Source of the DNA: Pseudomonas alkylphenolica
GTDB taxonomy: Bacteria; Pseudomonadota; Gammaproteobacteria; Pseudomonadales; Pseudomonadaceae
Length of the DNA: 64,000 nucleotides
Direction: 5' to 3'
NCBI RefSeq assembly: GCF_000746525.1
Contig: NZ_CP009048.1
Location: 1,419,501-1,483,500, forward strand
This document shows positions 52,857 through 62,372 of this stretch, piece by piece; position 1 is the stretch's first letter, and each line of letters opens with the position of its first letter. Under the pieces are notes generated by a model, which was not told where the DNA came from, did no database searches, and was given only the letters and a program-made list of their open reading frames with translations. Both the position numbers and the translations under genes were made by a program.

Positions 52857-53669
52857 TTAGTTGCCTCCAAACAGGCGCTCGAAGAATCCCTTCTTCTTCA
52901 CATCAAGGAACCGATGTTCCACATTTTTGCCCAACAAGCGATCGACGGTGTCGCTGTAGGCCTGACCGGCATCGCTCTGGTCGTCGAGAATCACCGGTAC
53001 GCCCTGGTTGGATGCCTTGAGCACCGCCTGGGATTCCGGGATCACGCCCAGCAGGGCGACCGAGAGGATTTCCTTGACGTCTTCGACGCCAAGCATTTCG
53101 CCCTGGCTCACGCGCTCTGGATGGTAGCGGGTGATCAGCAGGTGTTCTTTGATCGGGTCTTCGTTGCGTTCGGCGCGGCGCGATTTGCTCGCCAGCAGGC
53201 CGAGCATGCGGTCCGAGTCACGTACCGAGGAGACTTCCGGGTTGGTCACGACGATGGCCTCGTCGGCAAAGTACATCGCCAGGTGGGCACCTTTCTCGAT
53301 ACCGGCCGGGGAGTCGCAGACCACGTATTCGAAGTCTTCCTTGAGCTGCATCAGGACCTTTTCCACGCCTTCCTGGGTCAGCGCGTCCTTGTCACGGGTC
53401 TGGCTGGCGGCCAGCACGAAGAGGTTCTCAAGGCGTTTGTCCTTGATCAGCGCCTGCTGCAGGTTGGCTTCGCCGTTGACCACGTTGACGAAGTCGTACA
53501 CCACGCGGCGTTCGCAGCCCATGATCAGGTCGAGGTTACGCAGGCCGACGTCGAAGTCGACGATGACCGTCTTGTGACCACGCAGTGCGAGGCCGGTACC
53601 AATAGCGGCGCTGGTGGTGGTCTTACCCACACCACCCTTGCCGGATGTAACCACGAGAATCTTGGCCAA
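52857..53669 (-). CDS. minD: Septum-site determining ATPase MinD
   Basis: A 270-residue ParA-type ATPase of the Min system. The deviant Walker A is KGGVGKTTT (residues 11-19, signature Lys11 and Lys16), and the C-terminal amphipathic membrane-targeting helix FFERLFGGN is present. It recruits MinC to the poles. The start codon is TTG (53669), read as Met, with AGGGGTG 7 bp upstream; this is also the case, from memory, in other pseudomonads. Confidence 0.97.
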   Translation of the reverse strand: MAKILVVTSGKGGVGKTTTSAAIGTGLALRGHKTVIVDFDVGLRNLDLIMGCERRVVYDFVNVVNGEANLQQALIKDKRLENLFVLAASQTRDKDALTQEGVEKVLMQLKEDFEYVVCDSPAGIEKGAHLAMYFADEAIVVTNPEVSSVRDSDRMLGLLASKSRRAERNEDPIKEHLLITRYHPERVSQGEMLGVEDVKEILSVALLGVIPESQAVLKASNQGVPVILDDQSDAGQAYSDTVDRLLGKNVEHRFLDVKKKGFFERLFGGN

Positions 53670-53766
53670 GGTGTTTCACCCCTAATGAAAAAGGACGTTG
53701 AGTCCCAAAAAATACAAAAACGGCAACATCGAAATAAGTTGCGCAGAAAATGGCGGCAAGTATCCG

Positions 53767-54516
53767 TTAAAGACGGGTGATGTTCAACACGTCACCAGAC
53801 AGGCTGATCTGCACGCCGGTGCCCCACAACGGATCACGGCGCAGGTCTTCGGAGACCTTGTACTGGCCGGCGATCGAGACCATTTCGGCAGTCAGCTGCT
53901 GGCAGAAAATGCGTGCCCGGGTATTGCCCTTGATTCCGGCCAGCGCCCGCCCACGCATGGCACCGTACACATGGATGTTGCCATCGGCGAGAAGTTCCGC
54001 GCCCGGACTGACCGACGACACCACGACCAGATCGCCACCCTGGGCGTAGATCTGCTGGCCACCGCGTACTGGCGTAGTGATGATCCTGGTCGGTTTGATC
54101 GCCGGTTCCGGCGGCGGAACCGGGGCCGGTGGCGGCTCTGGCTTCTTCACCTCAGGCTCGGGTTCGACCGGCCGCTCGCGCGCGCCGGACGGTGGCAGCA
54201 CCGGCAGGTCGATGGCGATGGCCGCGGCAATGTCTTCGATGCGGCTGGCACGAATGGCCAGGGTGCGCAGGCCATGATGGCGGCAGACGCGCATCAGCCC
54301 GGGCAGATCGATCGGACCTTCACCCGCCGGCAGCTTGTCCAGGGCCAGCACCAGCGGCGTGTTGCTGAAAAAATTCGGTGCCTGGGCAACCTTGGCCGCC
54401 AACTGCCGGTCGAGGCCTTCGAGGTTGTTCCGGGCGAGCTCGAGCACGGTGATGGCGAGCATGCTGCCCTTGAGCTGGAACACAGGGTCTTGGTCTGGCG
54501 TTTGGGTTTGGCTCAT
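53767..54516 (-). CDS. minC: Septum-site determining protein MinC
   Basis: A 249-residue FtsZ inhibitor. The N-terminal FtsZ-binding domain ([19 protein letters not shown]) is followed by a Pro-rich linker ([20 protein letters not shown], about 125-145) and the C-terminal beta-helix dimerisation domain ([34 protein letters not shown]). The start [14 protein letters not shown] at 54516 fits homologues; a start at 54525 would add three residues. It begins the minC-minD-minE order. Confidence 0.95.
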   Translation of the reverse strand: MSQTQTPDQDPVFQLKGSMLAITVLELARNNLEGLDRQLAAKVAQAPNFFSNTPLVLALDKLPAGEGPIDLPGLMRVCRHHGLRTLAIRASRIEDIAAAIAIDLPVLPPSGARERPVEPEPEVKKPEPPPAPVPPPEPAIKPTRIITTPVRGGQQIYAQGGDLVVVSSVSPGAELLADGNIHVYGAMRGRALAGIKGNTRARIFCQQLTAEMVSIAGQYKVSEDLRRDPLWGTGVQISLSGDVLNITRL

Positions 54517-54636
54517 GGTCTGCATAGGGCGGCTTGTTACGAAAAAGTGCCCAGACTTATAACGAGAACGCCGGTTAGCCGCAACCCGTGCCGAACCGTT
54601 GTAGAATGCCCGGCCATTGTCTTTCCGGAATCTTTA

Positions 54637-55569
54637 ATGGATCGCCCGCGTTTTCGTCGTTACTTTCTGCACCCGCGCTTCTGGCCGCTGTGGCTGGGCC
54701 TGGGGCTGTTGTGGCTGATCGTGCAGCTGCCATACCGGGTATTGCTGGTGATCGGCCGTGTGCTGGGGGCCTTGATGTACCGGGTAGCCGGTGAGCGCCG
54801 CTATATTGCGGCGCGCAACCTGGAACTGTGCTTTCCGGAGCTACCGTCCGTCGAACGGAAGCGCCTGCTCAAGGAAAACTTCGCCTCCACTGGCATCGCC
54901 TTCTTCGAAATGGCCATGAGCTGGTGGTGGCCAAAGGCCCGTTTGGCGCGCCTGGCGCACATCGAAGGCCTGGAACACCTGCAGGCCGCTCAGCGTGATG
55001 GCCAGGGGGCCATCCTGATGGCATTGCACTTCACTACCCTGGAAGTTGGTGCGGCCCTGCTCGGTCAGGAGCACACCATCGACGGCATGTACCGTGAGCA
55101 TGGCAACCCGGTGTTCGACTACATTCAGCGCCGTGGCCGCGAGCGGCACAACCTTGACTCGCTGGCCATCGAGCGTGAGGACGTGCGCGGCATGCTCAAG
55201 CTGCTGCGCGCCGGGCGTGCGATCTGGTACGCACCGGATCAGGACTACGGCGCCAAGCAGAGCCTGTTCGTGCCGCTGTTCGGCATCCAGGCCGCGACAG
55301 TCACCGCCACCACCAAGTTTGCCCGACTGGGCAAGGCGCGGGTGATTCCCTTTACCCAGCAGCGCCTGGCGGACGGCAGCGGCTATCGGCTGGTGATTCA
55401 TCCGCCGCTGGAGGATTTCCCGGGCGAGACCGAAGAAGCCGATTGCCTGCGTATCAACCAATGGATTGAAGTGGCATTGCGCGAGTGCCCGGAGCAGTAT
55501 CTTTGGGCGCATCGGCGCTTCAAGTCGCGTCCGCCGGGGGCGCCGAAGCTCTACAAAAAACGGCGTTGA
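54637..55569 (+). CDS. Lipid A lauroyl acyltransferase (LpxL/HtrB family)
   Basis: A 310-residue membrane-anchored enzyme that adds a secondary acyl chain to the lipid A precursor. One N-terminal helix (WPLWLGLGLLWLIVQLPYRVL) is followed by the acyltransferase domain; the HX4(D/E) motif is HFTTLE, and APDQDYG matches the conserved Asp-containing segment. The start at 54637 gives the family N-terminus; no earlier codon has a good ribosome site. It is divergent from minC. Whether it transfers laurate or another chain cannot be told. Confidence 0.92.
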   Translation: MDRPRFRRYFLHPRFWPLWLGLGLLWLIVQLPYRVLLVIGRVLGALMYRVAGERRYIAARNLELCFPELPSVERKRLLKENFASTGIAFFEMAMSWWWPKARLARLAHIEGLEHLQAAQRDGQGAILMALHFTTLEVGAALLGQEHTIDGMYREHGNPVFDYIQRRGRERHNLDSLAIEREDVRGMLKLLRAGRAIWYAPDQDYGAKQSLFVPLFGIQAATVTATTKFARLGKARVIPFTQQRLADGSGYRLVIHPPLEDFPGETEEADCLRINQWIEVALRECPEQYLWAHRRFKSRPPGAPKLYKKRR

Positions 55570-55572
55570 GGC

Positions 55573-55639
55573 GATCGCGGGGCAAGCCCGCTCCCACAGA
55601 GCCATGCAACCTCTGTGGGAGCGGGCTTGCCCCGCGATG
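55573..55639. repeat. REP pair 10
   Basis: Inverted REP units between the acyltransferase and the patatin gene. Confidence 0.92.
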
Positions 55640-55668
55640 AATTCACCACATTCTCCCAGGAAGGCAGT

Positions 55669-56814
55669 ATGTCAGCACCGATCACAGGATTGATCCTCTC
55701 CGGCGGTGGCGCCCGCGCCGCCTACCAGGTCGGTGTGCTGGCCGGGATTGCCGACCTGCTGCCGCCTGGCGCGGCCAATCCGTTTCCGGTGATCGTCGGT
55801 ACCTCTGCGGGTGCCATCAACGCCGTGACCCTGGCCTGCGGCGCGACGCACTTTGCCGATGCGATCCGGCGCCTGACCAGCTTCTGGCAGGGCTTTCGCA
55901 GCCATCAGGTACTGCGCAGCGACTGGCCGGGGGTGATTCGCCAGGCCAGCCGCTTCGTCGGCCACAGTTTGCTCGGTCTTGGATCACCGGTACCGGTGGC
56001 CTTGCTCGACAGCTCGCCGCTGCGTCATCTGCTTAACCAGAACCTGGACATGAGCGGCATCGGCCATGCCCTCGAACAGCAGCACCTGCATGCCGTGGCG
56101 GTGACCGCTTTCGGCTATGAGTCCGGCCAGGCGGTAACCTTCTATCAAGGCCGCGGCGCCATTGATCCCTGGTTGCGCCACCGGCGCATCGGTCTGCCCA
56201 CCCGTTTGAGTGTCGAGCACTTGCTGGCCAGCTCAGCCATTCCGCTGCTGTTCGCGCCGGTCAAGCTGGGCGAGGAGTACTTCGGTGACGGCGCGGTGCG
56301 CCAGTCGGCACCGATCAGCCCGGCGCTGCACCTGGGGGCCAGCCGGGTGCTGGTGGTCGGTGTCAGTGGTAACCCGCAGCGTCCGGTCGAGGGCGAGCTG
56401 CGTCCGCGGATTTTCAGCGGCCAGCAGCCGAGCCTGGCACAGATCGGTGGGCATATGCTCAACAGCACCTTCATCGACAGCCTGGAAGACGACATCGAGT
56501 TGCTGCAGCGCCTCAACCATCTCAGCCACCTGATGCCCGAGCATCTGGAGCGCCGGCGCCTGGGCCTGGCACCGGTAGACGTGCTGGTGGTTGCGCCAAG
56601 CCAGCCACTGGATGAAATCGCCGCCCGCCATCGGCGTGAGCTGCCCGCGGCTTTGCGCCTGTTCCTGCGCGGCCCGGGCGCGACCAAAACCAGCGGCGCC
56701 GGGGTGCTCAGCTACCTGCTGTTCGAAGCCGGTTATTGCAGCGAGTTGATCGAGCTGGGCCGCCGCGACGCCCTGGCCAAGCGTCGGGAGTTGTGCAACT
56801 TCCTCGGCTTGTAG
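55669..56814 (+). CDS. Patatin-like phospholipase
   Basis: A 381-residue cytosolic lipid acyl hydrolase. The oxyanion loop is SGGGARAAY, the nucleophile Ser46 lies in GTSAG, and Asp207 of GDGAVRQ completes the Ser-Asp dyad. AGGAAGG precedes the ATG at 55669; the in-frame codon at 55615 lies inside the REP. It could release fatty acids from phospholipids. Physiological substrate and regulation are not visible. The neighbouring LpxL gene lies in the same direction but with a REP between. Confidence 0.92.
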   Translation: MSAPITGLILSGGGARAAYQVGVLAGIADLLPPGAANPFPVIVGTSAGAINAVTLACGATHFADAIRRLTSFWQGFRSHQVLRSDWPGVIRQASRFVGHSLLGLGSPVPVALLDSSPLRHLLNQNLDMSGIGHALEQQHLHAVAVTAFGYESGQAVTFYQGRGAIDPWLRHRRIGLPTRLSVEHLLASSAIPLLFAPVKLGEEYFGDGAVRQSAPISPALHLGASRVLVVGVSGNPQRPVEGELRPRIFSGQQPSLAQIGGHMLNSTFIDSLEDDIELLQRLNHLSHLMPEHLERRRLGLAPVDVLVVAPSQPLDEIAARHRRELPAALRLFLRGPGATKTSGAGVLSYLLFEAGYCSELIELGRRDALAKRRELCNFLGL

Positions 56815-56834
56815 CCGGCGCGAGCAGGCCTGCT

Positions 56835-56905
56835 GTGGGAGCGGGCTTGCCCCGCGATAGCGATGTAGCTGACAAATCGCTATCGCGGGGCAAGCCCGCT
56901 CCTAC
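56835..56905. repeat. REP pair 11
   Basis: Inverted REP units between the convergent patatin and mlaA genes; the right arm ends GCTCCTACC, one base off. Confidence 0.92.
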
Positions 56906-56910
56906 CGTGA

Positions 56911-57696
56911 TCACTCGGCGATCTGCAGCTTGCGCGCTTCGGTGTAGACGTAGCGGACCTTCTCGTATTCGAACGGTGAGTTCAGCTGACCGTAGCGGAA
57001 ACGGGTGGTGTAACGCTTGTCGACCGCCCGCAGCACTACCACTTCCGGATGATTGCTGCTGACTTCGGCAACGTTGAGGAAGTTGATCTGGCTCTCGGCG
57101 GCGAAGTCCACCGCCAGTCCACCGGTATCGCGCAGGTTCGACGGGCCGAGAATCGGCAGCATCAGGTACGGGCCGTCCGGCACGCCATAGAAACCCAGGG
57201 TCTGGCCGAAGTCCTCGCTCTGGTACGGCAGGCCCATCTTGCTTGCCGGGTCCCACAGGCCGGCGACGCCAATGGTGGTGTTGAGCAACAGGCGCGCGGT
57301 GATTTCCATCGAACGCTTGCCCTTGAGCTGCAGCAGGCTGTTGAGCAGGTTGGGGACATCGCCCAGGTTGCTGAAGAAGTTGCTCACGCCGCTACGGACA
57401 AAACCCGGGGTGATATAGCGGTAGCCATCGACCACCGGCAGGAATACCCATTGGTCAAAGCGGTAGTTGAAGTGGTAGATCCGCCGGTTCATCGACTCCA
57501 GCGGGTCATAGACATTCAGTGCGGCGAGCGTCGAACGCTCGAACTCACGCTGGTCCAGGCCCGGATTGAATTTGAGTTCTTTGAGTGGCTGGGTGAAGCC
57601 ATCGGCTTCGACAACACTGGCACGCGGAGCGGGTTCTTCGGCCTGGGCCAGTCCACTGGCAAGGAGTGCAGTCGCAATCAGTAGGCGTTTAACCAC
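56911..57696 (-). CDS. MlaA/VacJ family protein without a lipobox
   Basis: A 261-residue envelope protein of the Mla system, which returns misplaced phospholipids from the outer membrane. The family core DPLESMNRRIYHFNYRFDQ, GVSNFFSNLGDVPNLLNSLLQ, and RDTGGLAVD are present. The signal sequence (MVKRLLIATALLASGLAQA) lacks Cys, so unlike E. coli MlaA it would be cleaved by signal peptidase I and not lipidated. It overlaps the upstream alpha/beta hydrolase gene by 8 bp, so the two are co-expressed. Confidence 0.88.
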   Translation of the reverse strand: MVKRLLIATALLASGLAQAEEPAPRASVVEADGFTQPLKELKFNPGLDQREFERSTLAALNVYDPLESMNRRIYHFNYRFDQWVFLPVVDGYRYITPGFVRSGVSNFFSNLGDVPNLLNSLLQLKGKRSMEITARLLLNTTIGVAGLWDPASKMGLPYQSEDFGQTLGFYGVPDGPYLMLPILGPSNLRDTGGLAVDFAAESQINFLNVAEVSSNHPEVVVLRAVDKRYTTRFRYGQLNSPFEYEKVRYVYTEARKLQIAE

Positions 57697-58987
57697 GGAA
57701 AAACTCCAGCATGGCGTCGCTGTTGACGCGGTAGTTGAGGTTGCCGCAATGGCCGCCGTGGGGGTAAAGGGTCAAGCGTTCGCCAAAGGTTTTGCGCAGA
57801 AAACCGATATCGCCGGGGCCGAGGATCACGTCGTCGGCGTTGTGCATCACGGCAACTTTCGGGCTCTGTTGCAGATAGTCCTTGAGGGCATACAGGCTGA
57901 CCTGGTCAACCAGTTGCAGCAGGCTGCCACCGTCGGTACGGGCGCGCCACATGGGAATGACCTGCTCGGTAATGTAGCAATCGAAGTCGCACTGCAGCGC
58001 CCGTTTGAAAAACGGCGTGAGGCTGCTGCTTTCGGTGATCGGGTACTTGGGCGGGGTAATCAACCCACGGCGGTTGACCAGGTCGGAGGTGAACGCGATG
58101 TCGGCGGCCGAAAAGCGGAACGAGGTACCGATGACCATGGCCATCTGCTCGTTGGTCAGGTGCTGGCGCGACTGCTGGAAGTCATAGAGCAGGGCATCGT
58201 TGAGGTCGATGTAGCCTTTTTGCTGGAAGTAGCGGGTCAGCTTGTTCAGGACCAGCTCGTAGAACGTGGTGCTGCTGTTGACGCCCTTGACCTCGGTTTG
58301 CACCAGTTTGTCGAGGTTGGTGATCGAGGTGTAGAGATTGACCGGCGGGTTGAGCAGCAGTACACGCTTGAAGTTGAAGCTGCGCCGGGTTTCGTCCAGA
58401 TGGCTGACGAACGCCGCATCTAGGGCGCCGAGGCTATAGCCGCTGAGGTAATACTCGGTAACCGGCAGGCGTGGATGTTGCGCACGCACGCCCTGCATGA
58501 CCCGGTACAGGTCTTCGGCGTCATCACTGGTGACGCCGGGGGTGGCGAAGCGTGAAGCCGAGGTGATGAAGTCGAAGCTGGTCGGCGAGGACAGTTGCAC
58601 CACGTGGTAGCCGGCTTTGTAGAACAGCTTTTTGAGGTATTCGTTGATGCTGCTGGAGTAGGGCGCACCGGTACCGGCAATGAGAAAGATCAGCGGTGCC
58701 GGGTGGTCCTGCCTGGCGATACGGTACTTGAGCTGTTTTACCGCCCAGAAATTGTCGGGGAGCGTGAAAGCGCGCTCCGGGCGCATGTTCAGGCTGTAGT
58801 CGGACTGGGTGATGTCATCGTCGCTGGGCAACTCCGGGCGCAAGTCCGGCGGCGTGGTGGCGATGGTCGCCTCGAACGGGTTGGTCAGCGGGTAGCCGTA
58901 ACTGGCGGCGTCGATATCTTGCGCCGAAGCGGACGCACTCAGGATTAGGCCGCCCAAGAGGGCGGTGAGGCGTATTGATCGAAGCAT
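57689..58987 (-). CDS. Periplasmic alpha/beta hydrolase coupled to MlaA
   Basis: A 432-residue exported protein with a signal peptide ending near ASA-QDI. An alpha/beta-hydrolase fold is shown by GYSLG with nucleophile Ser185, the oxyanion strand LIFLIAGTGAPY, Asp in NADDVILGPGD and His in YPHGGHCGN. This order fits a lipase/esterase. It reads into mlaA (8-bp overlap), so a role in envelope lipid handling is likely. Some databases label such proteins as serine/threonine kinases; the motifs do not support that. GGGGA precedes the ATG. Confidence 0.85.
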   Translation of the reverse strand: MLRSIRLTALLGGLILSASASAQDIDAASYGYPLTNPFEATIATTPPDLRPELPSDDDITQSDYSLNMRPERAFTLPDNFWAVKQLKYRIARQDHPAPLIFLIAGTGAPYSSSINEYLKKLFYKAGYHVVQLSSPTSFDFITSASRFATPGVTSDDAEDLYRVMQGVRAQHPRLPVTEYYLSGYSLGALDAAFVSHLDETRRSFNFKRVLLLNPPVNLYTSITNLDKLVQTEVKGVNSSTTFYELVLNKLTRYFQQKGYIDLNDALLYDFQQSRQHLTNEQMAMVIGTSFRFSAADIAFTSDLVNRRGLITPPKYPITESSSLTPFFKRALQCDFDCYITEQVIPMWRARTDGGSLLQLVDQVSLYALKDYLQQSPKVAVMHNADDVILGPGDIGFLRKTFGERLTLYPHGGHCGNLNYRVNSDAMLEFFRG

Positions 58988-59227
58988 GACGGATCCCCAA
59001 AAGCTGCAGCAAAGTGCGTTACGCAGGCTAGGACCATCGTGTCCCCGGCAAAGTTGCCTGGCGCTCCGGCATTTATCGTTCCTGATGTTGCCGTTTTCAC
59101 CGGTGGCGCGGCAACAATTGGTTCCATTTATCTTCTGTTCAAAGTAGTCGAGGCTGGCGCTTTTGCCTTGCATAGACAGCCCGGAGCTTTATGCTGGGCG
59201 CCGATTTCGATGATTCCGGAGCGTTCC

Positions 59228-59590
59228 ATGTCCCGCCGTTTGCCGCTGATCACCTTGTTGCTGTTTCTGCCCCTGTGGCTGGCGGCCAGTTACGGGGTGC
59301 GTTATGTCCTGATGGAAGACGCACAGTGGGTGGGTGTCTGCGCCGAACAGGCGCAAGTGTGGCAATGCCAGGCGCGTTCGGTACTGGGTTTGATGATCCA
59401 CTTCAGGGTTATTGCCTGGACCGCGCTGGGCCTGGCATTGCTGGCCCAGTTGCTGCCGGCGCGAGCGGGCTGGCGTCTGGCAGTGCTGGCGCTGGTGTTC
59501 GCGATTCCGGCGCTGGTGTTGTACAGCGCCAGTATCGCGGTATTTGCCGTGGTGCTGGCCGGGTTGCGTCTGGTGCGGCAGGCGCGCTGA
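59228..59590 (+). CDS. Hypothetical inner-membrane protein
   Basis: A 120-residue protein with three or four predicted helices (residues 6-24, 50-72, 80-100, 102-116) and two Cys in the first periplasmic loop (VCAEQAQVWQCQ), which may form a disulfide. GGAG lies 6 bp before the ATG at 59228; an ATG at 59210 is the alternative. No known family is recognised. It sits between divergent and REP-flanked genes. Confidence 0.75.
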   Translation: MSRRLPLITLLLFLPLWLAASYGVRYVLMEDAQWVGVCAEQAQVWQCQARSVLGLMIHFRVIAWTALGLALLAQLLPARAGWRLAVLALVFAIPALVLYSASIAVFAVVLAGLRLVRQAR

Positions 59591-59611
59591 TTGCCGGTGG
59601 GAGCAACTACC

Positions 59612-59682
59612 TGTGGGAGCGGGCTTGCCCCGCGATTGCAGTGTGTCAGTCAAATCGCCTCGCGGGGCAAGCCCGCTCCCAC
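59612..59682. repeat. REP pair 12, partly coding
   Basis: Inverted REP units; the right arm lies inside the 3' end of the GH17 gene, where it codes for the C-terminal residues VGAGLPREAI and precedes the stop (59650-59652). Confidence 0.93.
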
Positions 59683-61221
59683 CCTCAGGCTACGCCACAA
59701 CGCCCCCACCATCAGCACACTGACCCCCGCCCAGACCAGCGCCTGCTGGTTGCTCAAGCCCTCGCGGAACAGCTGCGGTGCGATGCCGGCACCAACAATG
59801 AACGCCAGCAGGCCGATCTCGGCCCGCGGGCCGCGTACCGGGCGCAGCAGGTAGACCACCGCAGGCAGCAGCAGTGCGGCGCTCGGGAAGCTGCGATAAC
59901 GCGGATCGAACACCAGCGCCAGCATGCTCACCGCGGCGGCAAAACCCGCCGCCAGCAACCACCAGCCAGCCCGCGCCTCAAGCCAGGCGAAGACCCGCTC
60001 GCGCCAGCCGTCACGTTGCGCCAGCGCCAGGGCACCGTGGGCCAGGACGATCAGGTTCAATCCGCCCAGCAGCACCGCCCAGATCCACTCACCGGCAAAG
60101 CGGCTGTTGATCCGCACCAGCTCGCCCCACAAGCCCAGGCTCGCGGCACCCAGGGCAGCCAGCAGCGGCAACAGCAAGGCAGACCGCGTACCGCGTACAC
60201 GGCCGGCAAGCACCAGGGTGGCGACAAACAGCAGACCACAGGCAATCAACCATTGCGGCCAGAGCGCCAGGTTGCTGACTGGCCCTTCAAGAATGCCTTT
60301 GTCTTCACGGTCGGCGTCGTACAAGCCCCAGTAACCGCCGACCGCGCCTTCGCTGGCGCGCTTCCACGGCTGGTCGAATGCTTCGATCAGGTTGTAGTGC
60401 CAGCCGTGCTGTTCGGCCATGGCGACAAAGCCGCGAATGAAGCGTGCTTCATTGACCCGGCTGGGCAGGGCAGTTTCGCGCTGACGGCCTTCGCTGGGCC
60501 AGCCGGTTTCACCGATGACGATGTCCTTGGGCGCAAAGCGGTTGCCGAACACCTGACGGATCTCGCCGACATGCACCAGGGCGTCGTCGATACTCTTGGG
60601 ATCATCTTCCCAGTAAGGCAGCAGGTGAATGGTCAGAAAATCCACGGTCGGGGCGATTTCCGGGTGCTGCAGCCAGAATTCCCAGACATCGGCATAGGTC
60701 ACCGGCACGCTGACCTGGCTTTTTACCTGGTTGATCAACGCCGCCAGTTGCGGGCCGGTGACCTCTTTGCGCAGCAGGGTTTCGTTGCCGACGATTACCG
60801 CCTTGACCACGTCAGGGTTGGCATTGGCCGAGGCGATCAGGGCCTTGACCTCTTTTTGCGTGTCCACCGGGTTGGCGTTGATCCAGGCGCCGAGCATGAC
60901 TTTCAAACCATGCTTGCGTGCAAGCTCCGGGATCATCTCCAGCCCGGTCATCGAATAGGTACGGATGCACTCGAAGCGCTGGGCCAGTAGGGCCAGGTCG
61001 GCGTCCATGCGCGCTGGGCGCAGCTGGAACGGCTGGTCGAACGGCGACTGGTCCTTGTCGAACGGCGTGTAGGAAGCGCACTGCAGTTTATGCGAGGCAC
61101 TGGCCGCATCCGGCAGCACCACCGGCTTGCCCAGCCCATACCAGAGCCCTCCCAGCGCAAACAGGCCGAGCAGGCAGGCGAACAGATAGGGCAGCAGCGG
61201 GAAGCGGGCAGTCGGGGACAT
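59650..61221 (-). CDS. GH17 family glycosyl hydrolase/transglycosylase with membrane domain
   Basis: A 523-residue inner-membrane protein. One N-terminal helix anchors a periplasmic GH17 catalytic domain (about 45-320), with GNETLL (acid/base Glu147) and IGETGWPSEG (nucleophile Glu238). The last 200 residues form about seven or eight helices. GH17 enzymes act on beta-1,3-glucans and can transglycosylate; membrane-bound forms appear in osmoregulated glucan synthesis. The C-terminal 10 residues (VGAGLPREAI) come from a REP element. Start at 61221 by the signal-anchor; the SD is weak. Confidence 0.87.
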   Translation of the reverse strand: MSPTARFPLLPYLFACLLGLFALGGLWYGLGKPVVLPDAASASHKLQCASYTPFDKDQSPFDQPFQLRPARMDADLALLAQRFECIRTYSMTGLEMIPELARKHGLKVMLGAWINANPVDTQKEVKALIASANANPDVVKAVIVGNETLLRKEVTGPQLAALINQVKSQVSVPVTYADVWEFWLQHPEIAPTVDFLTIHLLPYWEDDPKSIDDALVHVGEIRQVFGNRFAPKDIVIGETGWPSEGRQRETALPSRVNEARFIRGFVAMAEQHGWHYNLIEAFDQPWKRASEGAVGGYWGLYDADREDKGILEGPVSNLALWPQWLIACGLLFVATLVLAGRVRGTRSALLLPLLAALGAASLGLWGELVRINSRFAGEWIWAVLLGGLNLIVLAHGALALAQRDGWRERVFAWLEARAGWWLLAAGFAAAVSMLALVFDPRYRSFPSAALLLPAVVYLLRPVRGPRAEIGLLAFIVGAGIAPQLFREGLSNQQALVWAGVSVLMVGALWRSLRVGAGLPREAI

Positions 61222-61445
61222 GGATCGGACCGTCAGGGAGCAAAGCCGCCAATAGTACCTGCAAATGGCACGGGCTAAAGCCTCGGCAGGCAAAGTTACC
61301 CGGGTTGGATGTTGCTTCATGTAACTGCACAGCTAGCTGGCGATGTGATGTCGCTTGTCGATGCCTGGAGGTCGTTGCCAGAGCAGGTCAGCGGGCATCA
61401 GCGGTTGATGATGCAGGTTCCGTGACGTGACGAGGGGAAGCTTTG

Positions 61446-62294
61446 ATGAAAATGCGACGACTCCTGGGGGTGGGCACCGCCCTGGCAATGGCTATCGGCG
61501 CTGCGCAGGCGATGGCCAAGGAAGTAAGCATCGGCTACGTCGATGGTTGGTCCGACAGTGTGGCGACCACCAACGTGGCGGCCGAAGTGATCAGGCAGAA
61601 GCTCGGCTACGACGTCAAACTGCAGGCCGTGGCCACCGGGATCATGTGGCAGGGGGTGGCGACCGGCAAGCTCGACGCGATGATGTCGGCCTGGTTGCCG
61701 GTAACCCATGGCGATTACTGGAACAAGAACAAAGATAACGTCGTCGATTACGGCCCTAACTTCAAGGATGCCAAGATCGGCCTGATCGTCCCCGACTACG
61801 TCAAGGCCAACTCCCTGGCCGACCTCAAGAGCGACGACAGCTTCAAGCACAAGATTGTCGGCATCGACGCCGGCTCCGGGGTCATGCTCAAGACCGATCA
61901 GGCCATCAAGGACTACGACCTCAGCGGCTACAAACTCCAGGCCAGTTCCGGCGCGGCGATGACCGCCGAACTGGGCCGCGCCTATGCCAAGCAACAATCG
62001 ATCGCCGTCACCGGCTGGGTGCCGCACTGGATGTTCGCCAAGTGGAAACTCAAGTTCCTTGAAGACCCCAAAGGCGTGTACGGCGCGGCAGAAACCGTCA
62101 ACAGCATCGGCAGCAAGGAACTGGCAAGCAAGGCACCGGAAGTGGCGGACTTCCTGAAGAAGTTCCAATGGCAGTCCAAGGATGAAATCGGTGAGGTCAT
62201 GTTGGCCATTCAAGAGGGCGCAAAACCCGAGGCCGCAGCCAAGGACTGGGTAGCCAAACACCCTGAGCGCGTCGCCGAGTGGACCACCAAATAA
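61446..62294 (+). CDS. Glycine betaine-binding protein (BetX-type)
   Basis: A 282-residue periplasmic binding protein of the OpuAC/ProX type with a signal peptide ending AMA-KEVSIG. The aromatic cage residues (WSDSVATTNV and WLPVTHGDYW, then VPHWMFAKWKLKFL) suggest a trimethylated ammonium ligand such as glycine betaine, choline or carnitine. No permease or ATPase is next to it, so it would serve a distant ABC core, as for P. aeruginosa BetX (PA3236, from memory). GAGGGGA precedes the ATG. A strong terminator follows. Confidence 0.88.
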   Translation: MKMRRLLGVGTALAMAIGAAQAMAKEVSIGYVDGWSDSVATTNVAAEVIRQKLGYDVKLQAVATGIMWQGVATGKLDAMMSAWLPVTHGDYWNKNKDNVVDYGPNFKDAKIGLIVPDYVKANSLADLKSDDSFKHKIVGIDAGSGVMLKTDQAIKDYDLSGYKLQASSGAAMTAELGRAYAKQQSIAVTGWVPHWMFAKWKLKFLEDPKGVYGAAETVNSIGSKELASKAPEVADFLKKFQWQSKDEIGEVMLAIQEGAKPEAAAKDWVAKHPERVAEWTTK

Positions 62295-62324
62295 TGGCCT
62301 AAGGCTTCTATCTGGCACCTTCCA

Positions 62325-62356
62325 GGGCCGCAGCACCAGAAACGGTGCTGCGGCCC
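62325..62356 (+). terminator. Terminator of the betaine-binding protein gene
   Basis: A perfect 13-bp stem (62325-62337 with 62344-62356, starting GGGCCGCAGCACC) and a six-base loop, followed by TTGTCGTTT. The T tail is broken, but the stem is strong. Confidence 0.85.
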
Positions 62357-62372
62357 TTGTCGTTTCTGGCTA

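Noticed and set aside
53698..54636. Extension of the lipid A acyltransferase frame upstream to 53698
   Set aside because: It runs antisense through minC and lacks a ribosome site; the conserved N-terminus begins at 54637.
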